DNA from: Fidelibacterota bacterium 408169
Lineage (GTDB): Bacteria > Fidelibacterota > Marinisomatia > Marinisomatales > TCS55
NCBI GenBank assembly: GCA_002256485.1
Contig: NNSG01000006.1
Span: forward strand, 1 to 64,000
DNA: 64,000 nt
Direction of reading: 5' to 3'
Both the position numbers and the translations under genes were made by a program. The notes beneath the pieces are model-generated. The model was not told the origin of the DNA. It saw only the letters and a list, made by a program, of their open reading frames with translations, and did not search any database. This document shows, piece by piece, positions 43,500 through 53,358 of this stretch. The first letter of the stretch is position 1. Each line of letters starts with the position of its first letter.

Positions 43500-44420
43500 C
43501 TATAAACCAAAATAAAACATGGTACGTATAGTTAAGCCCTGTATTGTTGACTTCGGTGAATCGGCGATTTGTTTACGATCGTTCAAAAACCATTCCCCTG
43601 CGCCGATTGTTCCTTGATTATAACCCAGGCTCAAGCGTAATCCTACACGATCCATAATTTGCCATTTGATTGCTACATAAGGTTGAAAATTGAAAAATGT
43701 ACCACTAATGTCAGTCATCCCGCCATAGCCATTAACAGGGGAAAGCGTTGTCCCCTGCATAGCACCAATTATAGAATCTGCATCCGTATCCGAATAAGAC
43801 GAATCTATGCTGTAATACACTGCACCATTTGAAACTGTTCCGTATGAATTAGAAAACAAATCATTCCACTGTGCTTCCCCGGTATGCTGGTCGATGCTGA
43901 CATTTACCCGTCCGAGCCCCATCAATGCACCGCCTGAAATTTCCAAATCTCTGAAAACGGGAATTACATATTCTAAAATAACTGCACCAAGCGTAAATGA
44001 AAACTTAGCAGAAACAGTGGGGCGAAAACTCCCTTCGTACGCTATAATCTTATCGCCATCAGTCGCTAAAGGAGACGAATTTTCTTGAATCCCAGTTGAA
44101 TCATTCGTTTCTTGGTAAAAATAAACATCCATTATATTACTAATTCTGGATGAGCCGATGCCGGCGTAACCGCCTAGGCGCCAACGTCCTGCGATATGAG
44201 TAAACCCTTCACCACCATGAACGATAAATGGATTATCAAAATTATTTGTGTTTAATCCCAACGCTGTCATCATTTTAGCCCCGGGGATTGAATCCAATGA
44301 TATGTACATCGGGCTGTACCCAATTCCTCCACCGTAATAGTCCTGGATGGGGTATAAATCACTTTGGGCGCTTAAAGATAGCGGAATTAAGTGTAATATG
44401 AAAAATATTCGTTTCAGCAT
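43500..44420 (-). CDS. Outer-membrane beta-barrel-like protein
   Basis: This 306-residue protein has a signal peptide (IFFILHLIPLSLSAQS) and a series of amphipathic strands with Gly and aromatic residues (GRWRLGGYAGIGSSRIS; GLRLSLGYNQGTIGAGEW). Its last strand, GLTIRTMFYFGL, is typical of an outer-membrane insertion signal. The family was not recognised. It is probably co-transcribed with the S41 protease. Function unknown. Confidence 0.7.
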   Translation of the reverse strand: MLKRIFFILHLIPLSLSAQSDLYPIQDYYGGGIGYSPMYISLDSIPGAKMMTALGLNTNNFDNPFIVHGGEGFTHIAGRWRLGGYAGIGSSRISNIMDVYFYQETNDSTGIQENSSPLATDGDKIIAYEGSFRPTVSAKFSFTLGAVILEYVIPVFRDLEISGGALMGLGRVNVSIDQHTGEAQWNDLFSNSYGTVSNGAVYYSIDSSYSDTDADSIIGAMQGTTLSPVNGYGGMTDISGTFFNFQPYVAIKWQIMDRVGLRLSLGYNQGTIGAGEWFLNDRKQIADSPKSTIQGLTIRTMFYFGL

Positions 44421-44662
44421 TTTTCTGTGTAATACGATATTAAATTTATATTTGCAGATGTCAATTTGAGAAGGGAAATATTGCGCTAAATTTAGACAAT
44501 TCTATGGGTAAAACAGGCCCTTTTCCTTGTATTTTTCGAGAGGGGTAAACTATATTCCTTTTCAGTAGAGGTAAGGGAACGTCATTTAAAGGGTCTTTTG
44601 GCGACACTTTAATTTATTCCCTGTCTAATTGTCGATTCGAGGTAATACAAAACGGTTAGTAA

Positions 44663-46717
44663 ATGAACTCACATAAATTGTGTATATACGCAGTTTTTCT
44701 GCACGCAGGACTCCGCGCAGGGTCTATGAATATTAGCGGCCCCTTTGATCTCAATAACAATGCCCTAGATGAAGTTCTCTTATTTTCTGAAAATCATCTC
44801 CGTTATGTAGAGATTCAACCTGATAGTTCCCATATATTAATTTTTGAAAGCAATCCTGAAAATTATACAATTAAAGATGCCATTATTTATGATATTAATA
44901 ATGATGGTAAAACAGAATTAATCATATTGGAAGACTACTTACCGGGAGAACGGATTAGTGGAAATAAGTGGCTTCGTCTATATTCCTGGACAGATTCTCT
45001 TTTTATTCCCCAAACAATTAAAATAGATAATGGCGAATTATTACATCCAAACCATTTCGACTTTAATGAAACTAGAATATTATCAATAGCCGTTGGCAGT
45101 CCTTATAGAGCAGCCGTATTATTAGAGGTTGATTTCGAAAAGCAAGGCTTGGTTGGAAACACTGTGAATATTGATTTGCCGAATTTGCTGCACAATGGTT
45201 TTGGTCCTGTCTTTTCCAGCTTCATGAATTTGAATGGCGAAACACACTTGGCAGTATTTAGTCCAGAAAATGACACGTTGAAAACAACGTTATTTCAGGT
45301 GGATGAAAATGCAGCGGTTGTGACAGAAAATGTATTCCCCCTTAATGGCGCACTCATATTGTTAGGCTCGGCAATCCAAAAAACAGATTTAGATAACGAT
45401 CAACATGAAGAACTTCAGTTACCATTTGAAAGCGGTGAAGTTTTAACATTAGCTTTCGTTGACAGTGCGCTGGTTTTATCCGAAAGTCCTTTTAACCGAC
45501 AAAACCTTTTTGTTCTACCGGATAGCGCAGGAAGCGAAACAATAAATCAACTTCTGTCGAACAGAGAAGAAGCAGGCCTGTATGATTTGGATAATGTGCA
45601 AAAAACAGATTCCATGATCGTTATCATTCCTGATGATACATTAAGATTGGGAGACACACTTAATTACAAAGCAGCAATGGATACGGTTACAGAATTTTAT
45701 AGTTTTAATTGGTTATCAAAACCTCCTGCAAACACCTATTTTAACCCAAGCTCAGGGACAATTTCATGGATACCAAGGCGAGAGGATATTGGTGTACATG
45801 AATTAACATTTTATATAAAGCACCGATTAAAAGAAGAACTGGTATCGGATGAAGATGAGCTTGGTGATCGCCATAGAATCTTTCCTGTTCTTGAGGAGTT
45901 AGAACGGTCTTATGCGGTAATTGTAGTTGACACTACAAAACCGCCCATAATTTATACTCCGCCGCCCTATGAGCCCTACAGTGTAATGGTGAACACTCCC
46001 AGTAAAACAGCCTGGAATGATCGCTTTCTTTTTGATGGTGTGCCTCCTTTTAGCGTAACGGTTGATGAAATAGATATTCCAAAATACCCCTCTTTTTCCC
46101 ATTCAATAATTGCGAACCTTGGCCGAGTGAATGTTGATAAGCATGTGGATTTTTCTTATACATCAAATAAAGACAGCAGCGACAATATGATTACCTTAAC
46201 GCTTAATCATAACTTGGCAGAAAATGTAATCTATACAAAAATCGAACCATTTTCAGATTCGCTGAATACAACAGCGAACTTAAATCCCTCAAACTGGCGT
46301 GCGAATCTGCATCATTATCCCAAGTATGAAATCGAAGGATTCCCTGAATCCATGCGCTTGGGAGATAGCGATAATGGAATTTCGTTATACTCAAGCGAGT
46401 CCGGTGTAAAAACCAAAAATAATTCTTATATTTCCATAGAGACACCTTTGTCAGAAAATAGGCATAGAATATCCATAAGTATGAAAGCAGTCGAATTGTG
46501 GAATATTACAGGAGATGTAAAAATGGATAGCCTTGGAAACAAAACAGTTAATACCACAATTAAGTTTTCAAGTGAATTTTCTCCTTATAGTATAAATGCG
46601 GAAATGTATACGGATGAAGAGAGAGCTAATCGGTCAAAAGAAATGAAATTTAAAATTCTAGAGTTTATGGGTGTTGACAGCGTTGTTGTAGATTCTGCCC
46701 TCACAAAAATGCGATGA
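44663..46717 (+). CDS. Extracytoplasmic FG-GAP-like/Ig-like protein (tandem paralogue 1)
   Basis: This 684-residue protein has a weak N-terminal signal (LCIYAVFLHAGLRA). The first 300 residues carry FG-GAP/VCBS-like blades with DxNxDG calcium-type loops (YDINNDGKTELIILED; LDNDQHEELQLPFES). An Ig/cadherin-like domain (FNWLSKPPANTYFNPSSG, then ISWIPRREDIGVHELTF) is followed by a Pro-rich linker and a C-terminal region of about 240 residues with no recognised fold. It shares its N-terminal layout with the next gene and overlaps it by 4 bases. Probably periplasmic or surface; function unknown. Confidence 0.75.
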   Translation: MNSHKLCIYAVFLHAGLRAGSMNISGPFDLNNNALDEVLLFSENHLRYVEIQPDSSHILIFESNPENYTIKDAIIYDINNDGKTELIILEDYLPGERISGNKWLRLYSWTDSLFIPQTIKIDNGELLHPNHFDFNETRILSIAVGSPYRAAVLLEVDFEKQGLVGNTVNIDLPNLLHNGFGPVFSSFMNLNGETHLAVFSPENDTLKTTLFQVDENAAVVTENVFPLNGALILLGSAIQKTDLDNDQHEELQLPFESGEVLTLAFVDSALVLSESPFNRQNLFVLPDSAGSETINQLLSNREEAGLYDLDNVQKTDSMIVIIPDDTLRLGDTLNYKAAMDTVTEFYSFNWLSKPPANTYFNPSSGTISWIPRREDIGVHELTFYIKHRLKEELVSDEDELGDRHRIFPVLEELERSYAVIVVDTTKPPIIYTPPPYEPYSVMVNTPSKTAWNDRFLFDGVPPFSVTVDEIDIPKYPSFSHSIIANLGRVNVDKHVDFSYTSNKDSSDNMITLTLNHNLAENVIYTKIEPFSDSLNTTANLNPSNWRANLHHYPKYEIEGFPESMRLGDSDNGISLYSSESGVKTKNNSYISIETPLSENRHRISISMKAVELWNITGDVKMDSLGNKTVNTTIKFSSEFSPYSINAEMYTDEERANRSKEMKFKILEFMGVDSVVVDSALTKMR

Positions 46718-49700
46718 AGAAACTCTCCCCAATCATTTTACTGATAATTAACGTTATTTTAAGCAAAGACCTTCAGGTTATTCATATGGAAGGAACGTTT
46801 GATCTTGATCAGGACAACCTTTATGAATTTGCTGCGATTGAAGTTGGACACGATAATGGTCATTCTGTTTCCATGATCCGCTACTATGAAATTGATGGTG
46901 ATGGTTATCAGCAATTGAATTGGGAATTAGCTGCGCCAGATGGTTTGCTGGGTAATTTTGTGAATTTGAAATTGGGGGATTTGAACGGAGACGGCAATCC
47001 TGAACTGATCACAATTATGAACCTAACGGATGAAAATGAAGAGCGCATTTTACATCCAATTGTCTATTATTATTCCTGGGACGGTGAAGGCTTCAGCGAA
47101 ACACCGGTGAGCACTTTAAACTTGTCAGAGCGTAATACATTTCTCCGTTGCCACAATTTTGAATTGTTAAATCAAGACGGCGACGATGATCAGGAATTGC
47201 TTGTTTCCCTGGGCAGTCCTGTACGCGGCTTGGCCATTGTGGACGTGGATGAAGATGGACAGCTTTTCATCGTCAACCGCTTGGAGCCTGAAGCAATGCG
47301 TTTTGGGTCAGGCTTTGTATATGCGGGAGCTGTAGACTGGAATAATGATGGTTTTGATGATATTATCAGCTTCAGTCCTGAAGGGAATGTAATGAAAGCC
47401 CAGCCGTTTTTTAACAAAGATGGTTCATTTGTTCAAGGAGAAGCAAATCATATTACTGTTTCAGGAATGAATGGATTTCTTAATCGAGCAGTTACAATTA
47501 CGGACTGGGATGCTGATGGATTTTTAGATGTAATCGCTCCATTTCAAAGCGGCCATTTAATTGGATTAACATTGTCACAGGCCGGTATTGATATTGACAA
47601 TATTCCCAATGAAGCAGGCCCGCTTTCAGATGTCCAAATTGCAGATTTTGATCACGATACGTATACAGATCTTTTATTGGTTTCTGGTGAAATGAATATG
47701 ATGACAGTTTCTTTTGGTGCAGAAATCCCCGAAGAAAAAAGTGAAAGCTATTTTACACTAACGGTGGATACGGTTGACATCCAAGTTTTTTCAGCATTAC
47801 CTGTTTTGCAGCAGGGACAATACACGGGTACATCCATCGCCGCCGGTTGGGACGGGGATGAAACATCTGTTTTTCTAACAGACTTGGGTTTGCCGCCGCC
47901 CGTTGACAAACCAATTTTACAGGACACATTAACAGAACCCATAGATTTATTGGATATTTTTCCGGAAATAGTCGGACGAGACATTGGTCCTCTAGCAACC
48001 GGTGTTAAACCGATGAAATCGTTGGGACAGCCCCTGCCCCAAGGAGTTCTGCCCAGGCATGTTCTGCCGGTTGATCAATTATTTGTATATTCAATTCCAG
48101 AAGGTGAGGCAAATCAATTTTATAGTTTTCGCTGGCTTTTACCCCCTCCAAAAGGAATGTTTTTCCATTATGAAACACGCTCTATTCAATGGGTACCAAA
48201 CGGGACACAGCTTGGCGCTTATAAGTTGGCGTATCACGTAGAAATGAAAACGGGTGAAACGGTTGAGTTGGAATCTGAAGAGGTTGATTCTTTGCTCACA
48301 TACAAAGTTATTCCCCATTTGGAGGGATATGATGAGCGTCTGTGGGTTTATGTAAATGATGCTCCGGAATTTATTTCTGAACCAATCGTTACTGAATTTG
48401 TTGCCAGATCACTGTTTACCTATTCTCCTATTATTAATGATTATAACCAAGATGCCAACATTCAGTTTATGCTGGAAGTATCCCCAGATGGGATGGAAAT
48501 GGATTCCAGTGGTTCCCTGTATTGGCAAACAGACAGCAGCCATGTGAATATTTATGATGTACGCATTGTTGCTTCCGATGGATTTGATCGCGCAGCCCAG
48601 GAGTTTCAACTTTTCGCCCGAGCTGGTGTAAAAATCCTATCAGAAGCAGATTCCATTATTCGTGTAAATGAATTGTTTAAATACCAAGTGAATGTATGGC
48701 GCCCGGATTTAGATCAGGAATTGACATATAAAATGCTTTATCATCCGGAAGGTATGACATTGTCTGAATCGGGATTAATCGAATGGACGCCTGCCGTTTC
48801 TCAAATTGATTCGCAAAATTTTGCAATTGTCGCCAATCACGGCGTTGCGGCTGATACGCAAGAGGTTATGTTATTTGTCAACCATCCGCCGGTTATTGAT
48901 CGAGCGCCTCCGCCCATGAATAAGGTTAATTTGGGTTATGTTTGGGATTTCCAATTGGAGGTAACAGATCCAAATGTGAATGATGCTTTAACCTATACGG
49001 CAGTGGAAATGCCCGAAGGAATGCGCATGGATCCTTTTACAGGACGCTTACGCTGGGAGCCCACCCGGGATGAAATGGATTTTGGTCATTTGAAAATAGA
49101 AATTAATGACGGTAAAGATGTACGAACCGTTGAAGCAGATTTCTTTATCAACTCTCCCATTAAATTGGTATCAATTCCGGTCATGCAGGCAACGGTGGGG
49201 CAGCAGTATAAATATAAAATTATGACAACAGATCTGAACAAAGGTTCGCTTTTACCTTTTGATCATGTTGTAAAATTGGAAGACACAGAAAAAGCGCGAG
49301 TATATGCAGTCAATATTGCAGATGATGTGTATCGTGAAAATGTGGATCGTTATATCGGGGATTGGAACGCAACCGAAGTTATATATCTTACCAACCAGGG
49401 CGATATGGAATCGGAGGAATTTAACCGCCTGAATTTGAAGCGCTATGTTCACTCAATCTTTTGGGAAGATGATCGTCTGATAGTTATCATCGAGGAAAAA
49501 GATGATCGGTCTGTAACTGTTAAAGATGTACTATGGGAATTTTTTCAGGGATCAAAAGGAAAACCGCCCAAAGTGATTGTGGAACGCAGGAGCGCAATAC
49601 GCTATACATTAGAAGAATTCCCCGACGGTATGGAAGTGGACGAATTTACCGGAACATTGTTATGGACACCGGGCAAGGATCAATATGATAACTATGCAAT

Positions 49701-50382
49701 TAAATTGGTGGTATCTGACGGCTACACAAAAGATGAGCAGTCATTTGAGCTGTATGTGAACCATCCGGCGACGATAGTTTCCCAGGCACCGAAAGCTGCG
49801 CTCGTTGAAGAAATGTATAAATATCAAGTTCAGGTGGAAGATAAAAATGCTGATGCTGAACTCCATTATGAACTTTTGAAAGGTCCCCAAGGAATGCAGA
49901 TGTCCAATACAGGAAAGATTGTTTGGATTCCAAAATCATCCCAAGTGAATAAGCATACATTTTCCATAAAAGTATCAGATGGTTATTATGAAGATAATCA
50001 AACAGGCCGCGTCTTTGTAAATATTCCACCCTCGATCATTTCCAAACCAAAACCTGTGGGCTTAACCGGTTATGAATACCGCTATAAAGTAGTAGCAGAA
50101 GATCTTAACAATGATCGTACTACTTTCCGATCTATTCGGTTACCAAAATATGCATCATTTAATAAAAAGACAGGACTGTTCAAATGGCGTCCCAGGAACA
50201 ACCAGCGCGGACCTCACGATATAATCATTACAGCCATAGATGCTCGTGGCGCAACAACAACCCACCAATTTCAGGTTCATGTATTTGAAAACCCCGACGC
50301 CCGCCGCTTTGTGAATACCGGTTGGCCCCTCATGCTCACCTTTGTTGGCGTTATGTTTGCTTGGGGCGTTGCACAGTTCTAA
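46714..50382 (+). CDS. Large FG-GAP/cadherin-like repeat protein with C-terminal membrane helix (tandem paralogue 2)
   Basis: This 1222-residue protein starts with a signal-like segment (LSPIILLIINVILS). About 350 residues of FG-GAP-like blades follow (LGDLNGDGNPELITI; DWNNDGFDDIISFS; DWDADGFLDVIAPF). Then come at least six Ig/cadherin-like repeats with a common ending such as G.L.W.P and a following Asp-Gly (FTGRLRWEPTRDEMD; FTGTLLWTPGKDQYD; NTGKIVWIPKSSQVN; KTGLFKWRPRNNQRG). The protein ends with a hydrophobic helix (WPLMLTFVGVMFAWGVAQF) and no sorting tail, so it is probably membrane-anchored by its C-terminus and faces outward. Co-translated with its paralogue. Role unknown. Confidence 0.8.
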   Translation: MKKLSPIILLIINVILSKDLQVIHMEGTFDLDQDNLYEFAAIEVGHDNGHSVSMIRYYEIDGDGYQQLNWELAAPDGLLGNFVNLKLGDLNGDGNPELITIMNLTDENEERILHPIVYYYSWDGEGFSETPVSTLNLSERNTFLRCHNFELLNQDGDDDQELLVSLGSPVRGLAIVDVDEDGQLFIVNRLEPEAMRFGSGFVYAGAVDWNNDGFDDIISFSPEGNVMKAQPFFNKDGSFVQGEANHITVSGMNGFLNRAVTITDWDADGFLDVIAPFQSGHLIGLTLSQAGIDIDNIPNEAGPLSDVQIADFDHDTYTDLLLVSGEMNMMTVSFGAEIPEEKSESYFTLTVDTVDIQVFSALPVLQQGQYTGTSIAAGWDGDETSVFLTDLGLPPPVDKPILQDTLTEPIDLLDIFPEIVGRDIGPLATGVKPMKSLGQPLPQGVLPRHVLPVDQLFVYSIPEGEANQFYSFRWLLPPPKGMFFHYETRSIQWVPNGTQLGAYKLAYHVEMKTGETVELESEEVDSLLTYKVIPHLEGYDERLWVYVNDAPEFISEPIVTEFVARSLFTYSPIINDYNQDANIQFMLEVSPDGMEMDSSGSLYWQTDSSHVNIYDVRIVASDGFDRAAQEFQLFARAGVKILSEADSIIRVNELFKYQVNVWRPDLDQELTYKMLYHPEGMTLSESGLIEWTPAVSQIDSQNFAIVANHGVAADTQEVMLFVNHPPVIDRAPPPMNKVNLGYVWDFQLEVTDPNVNDALTYTAVEMPEGMRMDPFTGRLRWEPTRDEMDFGHLKIEINDGKDVRTVEADFFINSPIKLVSIPVMQATVGQQYKYKIMTTDLNKGSLLPFDHVVKLEDTEKARVYAVNIADDVYRENVDRYIGDWNATEVIYLTNQGDMESEEFNRLNLKRYVHSIFWEDDRLIVIIEEKDDRSVTVKDVLWEFFQGSKGKPPKVIVERRSAIRYTLEEFPDGMEVDEFTGTLLWTPGKDQYDNYAIKLVVSDGYTKDEQSFELYVNHPATIVSQAPKAALVEEMYKYQVQVEDKNADAELHYELLKGPQGMQMSNTGKIVWIPKSSQVNKHTFSIKVSDGYYEDNQTGRVFVNIPPSIISKPKPVGLTGYEYRYKVVAEDLNNDRTTFRSIRLPKYASFNKKTGLFKWRPRNNQRGPHDIIITAIDARGATTTHQFQVHVFENPDARRFVNTGWPLMLTFVGVMFAWGVAQF

Positions 50383-50419
50383 TTAGAAAAACCGTGGTAA
50401 GGATAATCGCGGCACATTC

Positions 50420-51448
50420 TTACACTAAATTTATTAACTGATTTTTATTATCAGTCTTAAGCGAAACACCCACCGGTAAAGCGTAAAGCGGCAGGCCTTT
50501 TAGATCTTCTAGTTTTGCTAAATCTTTTTCTGTCGTAATAATTGCCTGTGCTTCAGCTGATAAAAACACTTCCCGGATCACCTCCAGGTCTGTGTCTGAA
50601 TAATCTGCATGGTCATCATGGCGGAAGTGATGGACATAATCCAAACCAGCATCTTCCAGAATGACCTCAAAGCTGTCCGGATCCCCTACGCCGGACACAG
50701 CCACTACCGGCCCATTGATATCACCTAATGGTTTTGTGGTTCCATCCGGTCTAATCAATTGTGTGCTTGGTATCAATTCTGATCGAAATGTATTGTCACA
50801 TTTTTTCGAGACAGAACTTATCAACGACTCATCCGGCGGTGTCAAATTAGCCTTAGTAAAAATAACTGCATCAGCACGCTTAATATTTCTCAATGGTTCC
50901 CGGAGAAGTCCGTATGGCAGCAATTTTGGTCGGCGGTGATTGCTGTTGATGAGTACAATATCTATATCTCTGAACACTCGCCTGTGCTGAAAAGCATCAT
51001 CCATTATAATAACATCAGGATTATATTCTTTGCAGATGAATTGCCCGCCGCGATAACGGTTTTCATCCACTACAACCGAAATACCCTGCAATTTATTTGC
51101 CAGCATAAACGGTTCATCGCCGCTATTTTGCAAATTAGATTTAAGCGTATTTCCATCGCTGACGACATGTGTTCCGGTTGTCTTACGTTTATACCCCCTG
51201 CTTAATACAGCGACATTCATTCCTTTGGCTTTTAATGTATTAGCCAAAAATAAAACAAAGGGTGTTTTTCCTGTTCCCCCCACAGAAAGATTACCCACAC
51301 TTACGACTTTACAGGGTAGTTTTCGAGAAACAAAAAATCCAATATTATAGAAAAAATTCCGCCAGAAAATGAGCAGCCAATAGAAAAACCCCAAAGGCCA
51401 GAGAAGCATTCTATATTTTTTAATGGATTGTGGATCAAACTGCGGCAC
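50420..51448 (-). CDS. lpxK: Tetraacyldisaccharide 4'-kinase
   Basis: LpxK phosphorylates the lipid A disaccharide at the 4' position at the inner membrane. The 342 residues have an N-terminal membrane segment (LLWPLGFFYWLLIFW), the Walker A SVGNLSVGGTGKTPFV, and IIMDDAFQHRRVFRDIDIVLI with the catalytic Asp region, then GVGDPDSFEVILE and DHADYSDTDLE. Length is typical. It overlaps the acyltransferase gene upstream by 14 bases. The gene order lpxB, DUF374, lpxK makes a lipid A operon. Confidence 0.93.
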   Translation of the reverse strand: MPQFDPQSIKKYRMLLWPLGFFYWLLIFWRNFFYNIGFFVSRKLPCKVVSVGNLSVGGTGKTPFVLFLANTLKAKGMNVAVLSRGYKRKTTGTHVVSDGNTLKSNLQNSGDEPFMLANKLQGISVVVDENRYRGGQFICKEYNPDVIIMDDAFQHRRVFRDIDIVLINSNHRRPKLLPYGLLREPLRNIKRADAVIFTKANLTPPDESLISSVSKKCDNTFRSELIPSTQLIRPDGTTKPLGDINGPVVAVSGVGDPDSFEVILEDAGLDYVHHFRHDDHADYSDTDLEVIREVFLSAEAQAIITTEKDLAKLEDLKGLPLYALPVGVSLKTDNKNQLINLV

Positions 51449-52082
51449 GTCGCTTAGCCTCCTCCTCCAATCTGTCTAGCTCATTTTTTAATAGATTTGA
51501 ACATTCATCAAAATCGTCATTTTCAGAAAACTCTAGTGGTTCGCCTAACAACAAGTGAATTTTACCAAATGGTTTGGCGACATAAAAAGTATCCCAATTA
51601 GTGGATGACCAATGGTGAGAGGCATAACTTCCTGTTGGCAAAATTACCGCGCCGCTACGCATGGCAGCTTTAACAGTCCCAGGTTTCAGTTCTTTTGCCG
51701 GTCCTTTTGGGCCATCCGGCGTAATAAAAATGAGCGAACCTTTTTCATTTTCCAATATATCCACAATTTTCATATAGGCTTCCCTGCCGCCTTTAGTGCT
51801 GGATCCACGAATGGGTATATACCCCAGCTTAATTGCAATACGGGAAATAATTTCTGCATCACCGTGCGTACCAGCTAAACCATATGGTTGTTTATCTGAA
51901 ACATATAAGTAGCCGGGTAAAAGATTCCCGTGCCATGTGGCAAAAATAATTGACTTACCTTTGCTCCGAAGTTTTTCGATTTGCCCATCTCCTTCAATGT
52001 GCCATTCATTGGTTCCGTAAAGGAATTTCAATACCCACTTACCAAAGAACACACCCAGAAAAAATAAGATCTTCTTCTTCAT
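51435..52082 (-). CDS. DUF374-type lysophospholipid/lipid A acyltransferase
   Basis: This 215-residue membrane-associated protein has an N-terminal hydrophobic stretch (ILFFLGVFFGKWVLKFL) and the DUF374 pattern FATWHGNLLPGY, GTHGDAEIISRIAIKLGY, RGSSTKGGREA and FITPDGPKGPAKELKPG. Proteins of this group often sit in lipid A or Kdo clusters and are thought to be acyltransferases. The position between lpxB and lpxK supports a lipid A role, but the acyl acceptor is not known. Overlaps with lpxB by 4 bases and with lpxK by 14. Confidence 0.85.
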   Translation of the reverse strand: MKKKILFFLGVFFGKWVLKFLYGTNEWHIEGDGQIEKLRSKGKSIIFATWHGNLLPGYLYVSDKQPYGLAGTHGDAEIISRIAIKLGYIPIRGSSTKGGREAYMKIVDILENEKGSLIFITPDGPKGPAKELKPGTVKAAMRSGAVILPTGSYASHHWSSTNWDTFYVAKPFGKIHLLLGEPLEFSENDDFDECSNLLKNELDRLEEEAKRRAAV

Positions 52083-53200
52083 ATTGTAGTCCGGGATAAA
52101 ATAGCTTCAGCAGTACGTTCGTAAGCTCCAGGCATGCCCAATGTTCTCCGAACTTCTTCGTAACCCAAAAGCATATTTTTTCTTTCATGAGAATTATTAA
52201 GCAATGGTTTAACAGCGTTTGCGAGATTTTCCGGCGTCATTTCATTCTGCAGGAATTCTGGAACGATTTGTTTCCCGGCAATAAGATTGGTCATAGCTGC
52301 AAAAGGGACTTTTGACAAATTTTTAGCAAGGAACCAACTTCCTAAAGAAAGTTTATAGCATACAACAGCTGGAATATCTTGAACTGCAGATTGGAGGGTT
52401 GCGGTTCCTGAAGATGTTAATACAGCGGTTCCATATTCCAAACAAAGACTTGTGTCATCATCTTCTATTTTCCAGTGATTGGGAATAGGCGATAATGAAA
52501 CATTGGGTGCTTTTCCGATGATGATTTGAAGATTGTGATCATTAAGCAAAGCAACAGTTTTTATAAATATAGGAAGATGACGATCTATCTCTTGTTGTCG
52601 ACTGCCAGGGAAAAGGACAAGCAATGGTTTGTCTTTTTCCAAACGATGTTTATGGAAAAAAGCTTCTTTATTTATTGAAGGTTTGTGGAATTCTGTAAAT
52701 GGATGTCCAACAAAATGAGCATTTACTCCACGCTGCTCGAACCACTCCTGCTCAAAAGGGAAAATACATAACGCTTGATCAACACATTTACGAATTGTAT
52801 TGACACGCTTTTCTTTCCACGCCCAAACTTGAGGCATTATAAAATATGTGATAGGCAATCCTAAAGGGTGAATGTTCTTTGCCAAACGTAAATTAAACCC
52901 TGGGTAATCAATCAGGATTAAGCTATGGGGGTTTATTTCTTTGATCTTTTCCAATGTTTCCCCCATAACCTTTCTCATATAAGGAAGGTGTTTCAACACT
53001 TCTGTAAATCCCATCATAGCTAAATCATCCACGTGTTCAAGAATCTCCATTCCGGCTGCTTTCATCTTGTTTCCGCCGTGCCCAATAAAAGAAGCATTAG
53101 GGTTTTTTTCTTTCAAAGCTGAAATTAGTTTCGCCCCGTGTATATCCCCGGATTCTTCTCCGGCTACGAGAAAAAAGCGAAAGCTAGAATCAGTACTCAT
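52079..53200 (-). CDS. lpxB: Lipid A disaccharide synthase
   Basis: LpxB joins UDP-2,3-diacylglucosamine and lipid X, forming the lipid A disaccharide. The 373-residue enzyme has the N-terminal FFLVAGEESGDIHGAKLI, GHGGNKMKAAGMEIL, LILIDYPGFNLRLAK, the VWAWKEKRVNTIRK block and LLVLFPGSRQQEIDRHLP, then SSGTATLQSAVQDIPAVVCY. The ATG at 53200 is preferred to a TTG seven codons upstream. It leads the lpxB-DUF374-lpxK unit. Confidence 0.96.
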   Translation of the reverse strand: MSTDSSFRFFLVAGEESGDIHGAKLISALKEKNPNASFIGHGGNKMKAAGMEILEHVDDLAMMGFTEVLKHLPYMRKVMGETLEKIKEINPHSLILIDYPGFNLRLAKNIHPLGLPITYFIMPQVWAWKEKRVNTIRKCVDQALCIFPFEQEWFEQRGVNAHFVGHPFTEFHKPSINKEAFFHKHRLEKDKPLLVLFPGSRQQEIDRHLPIFIKTVALLNDHNLQIIIGKAPNVSLSPIPNHWKIEDDDTSLCLEYGTAVLTSSGTATLQSAVQDIPAVVCYKLSLGSWFLAKNLSKVPFAAMTNLIAGKQIVPEFLQNEMTPENLANAVKPLLNNSHERKNMLLGYEEVRRTLGMPGAYERTAEAILSRTTI

Positions 53201-53358
53201 AAATAATATTTTGGAGAGCAAACCAAATTAGAAATAAAGTTGAAAAATAGCAATCCGGATTTCCGATTGTTCCTCTCAACCTTTTTTGATTTTATTTTTT
53301 CTTTATGTTTCTGGCTCATATTATATAGAGTTTAAAATGGAAAATAATTTTACAGCTG

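Noticed and set aside
44421-44662. Divergent gap checked for promoters and small genes
   Set aside because: Only AT-rich sequence and a GAGGTAA-like site are visible; no convincing promoter pair or ORF.
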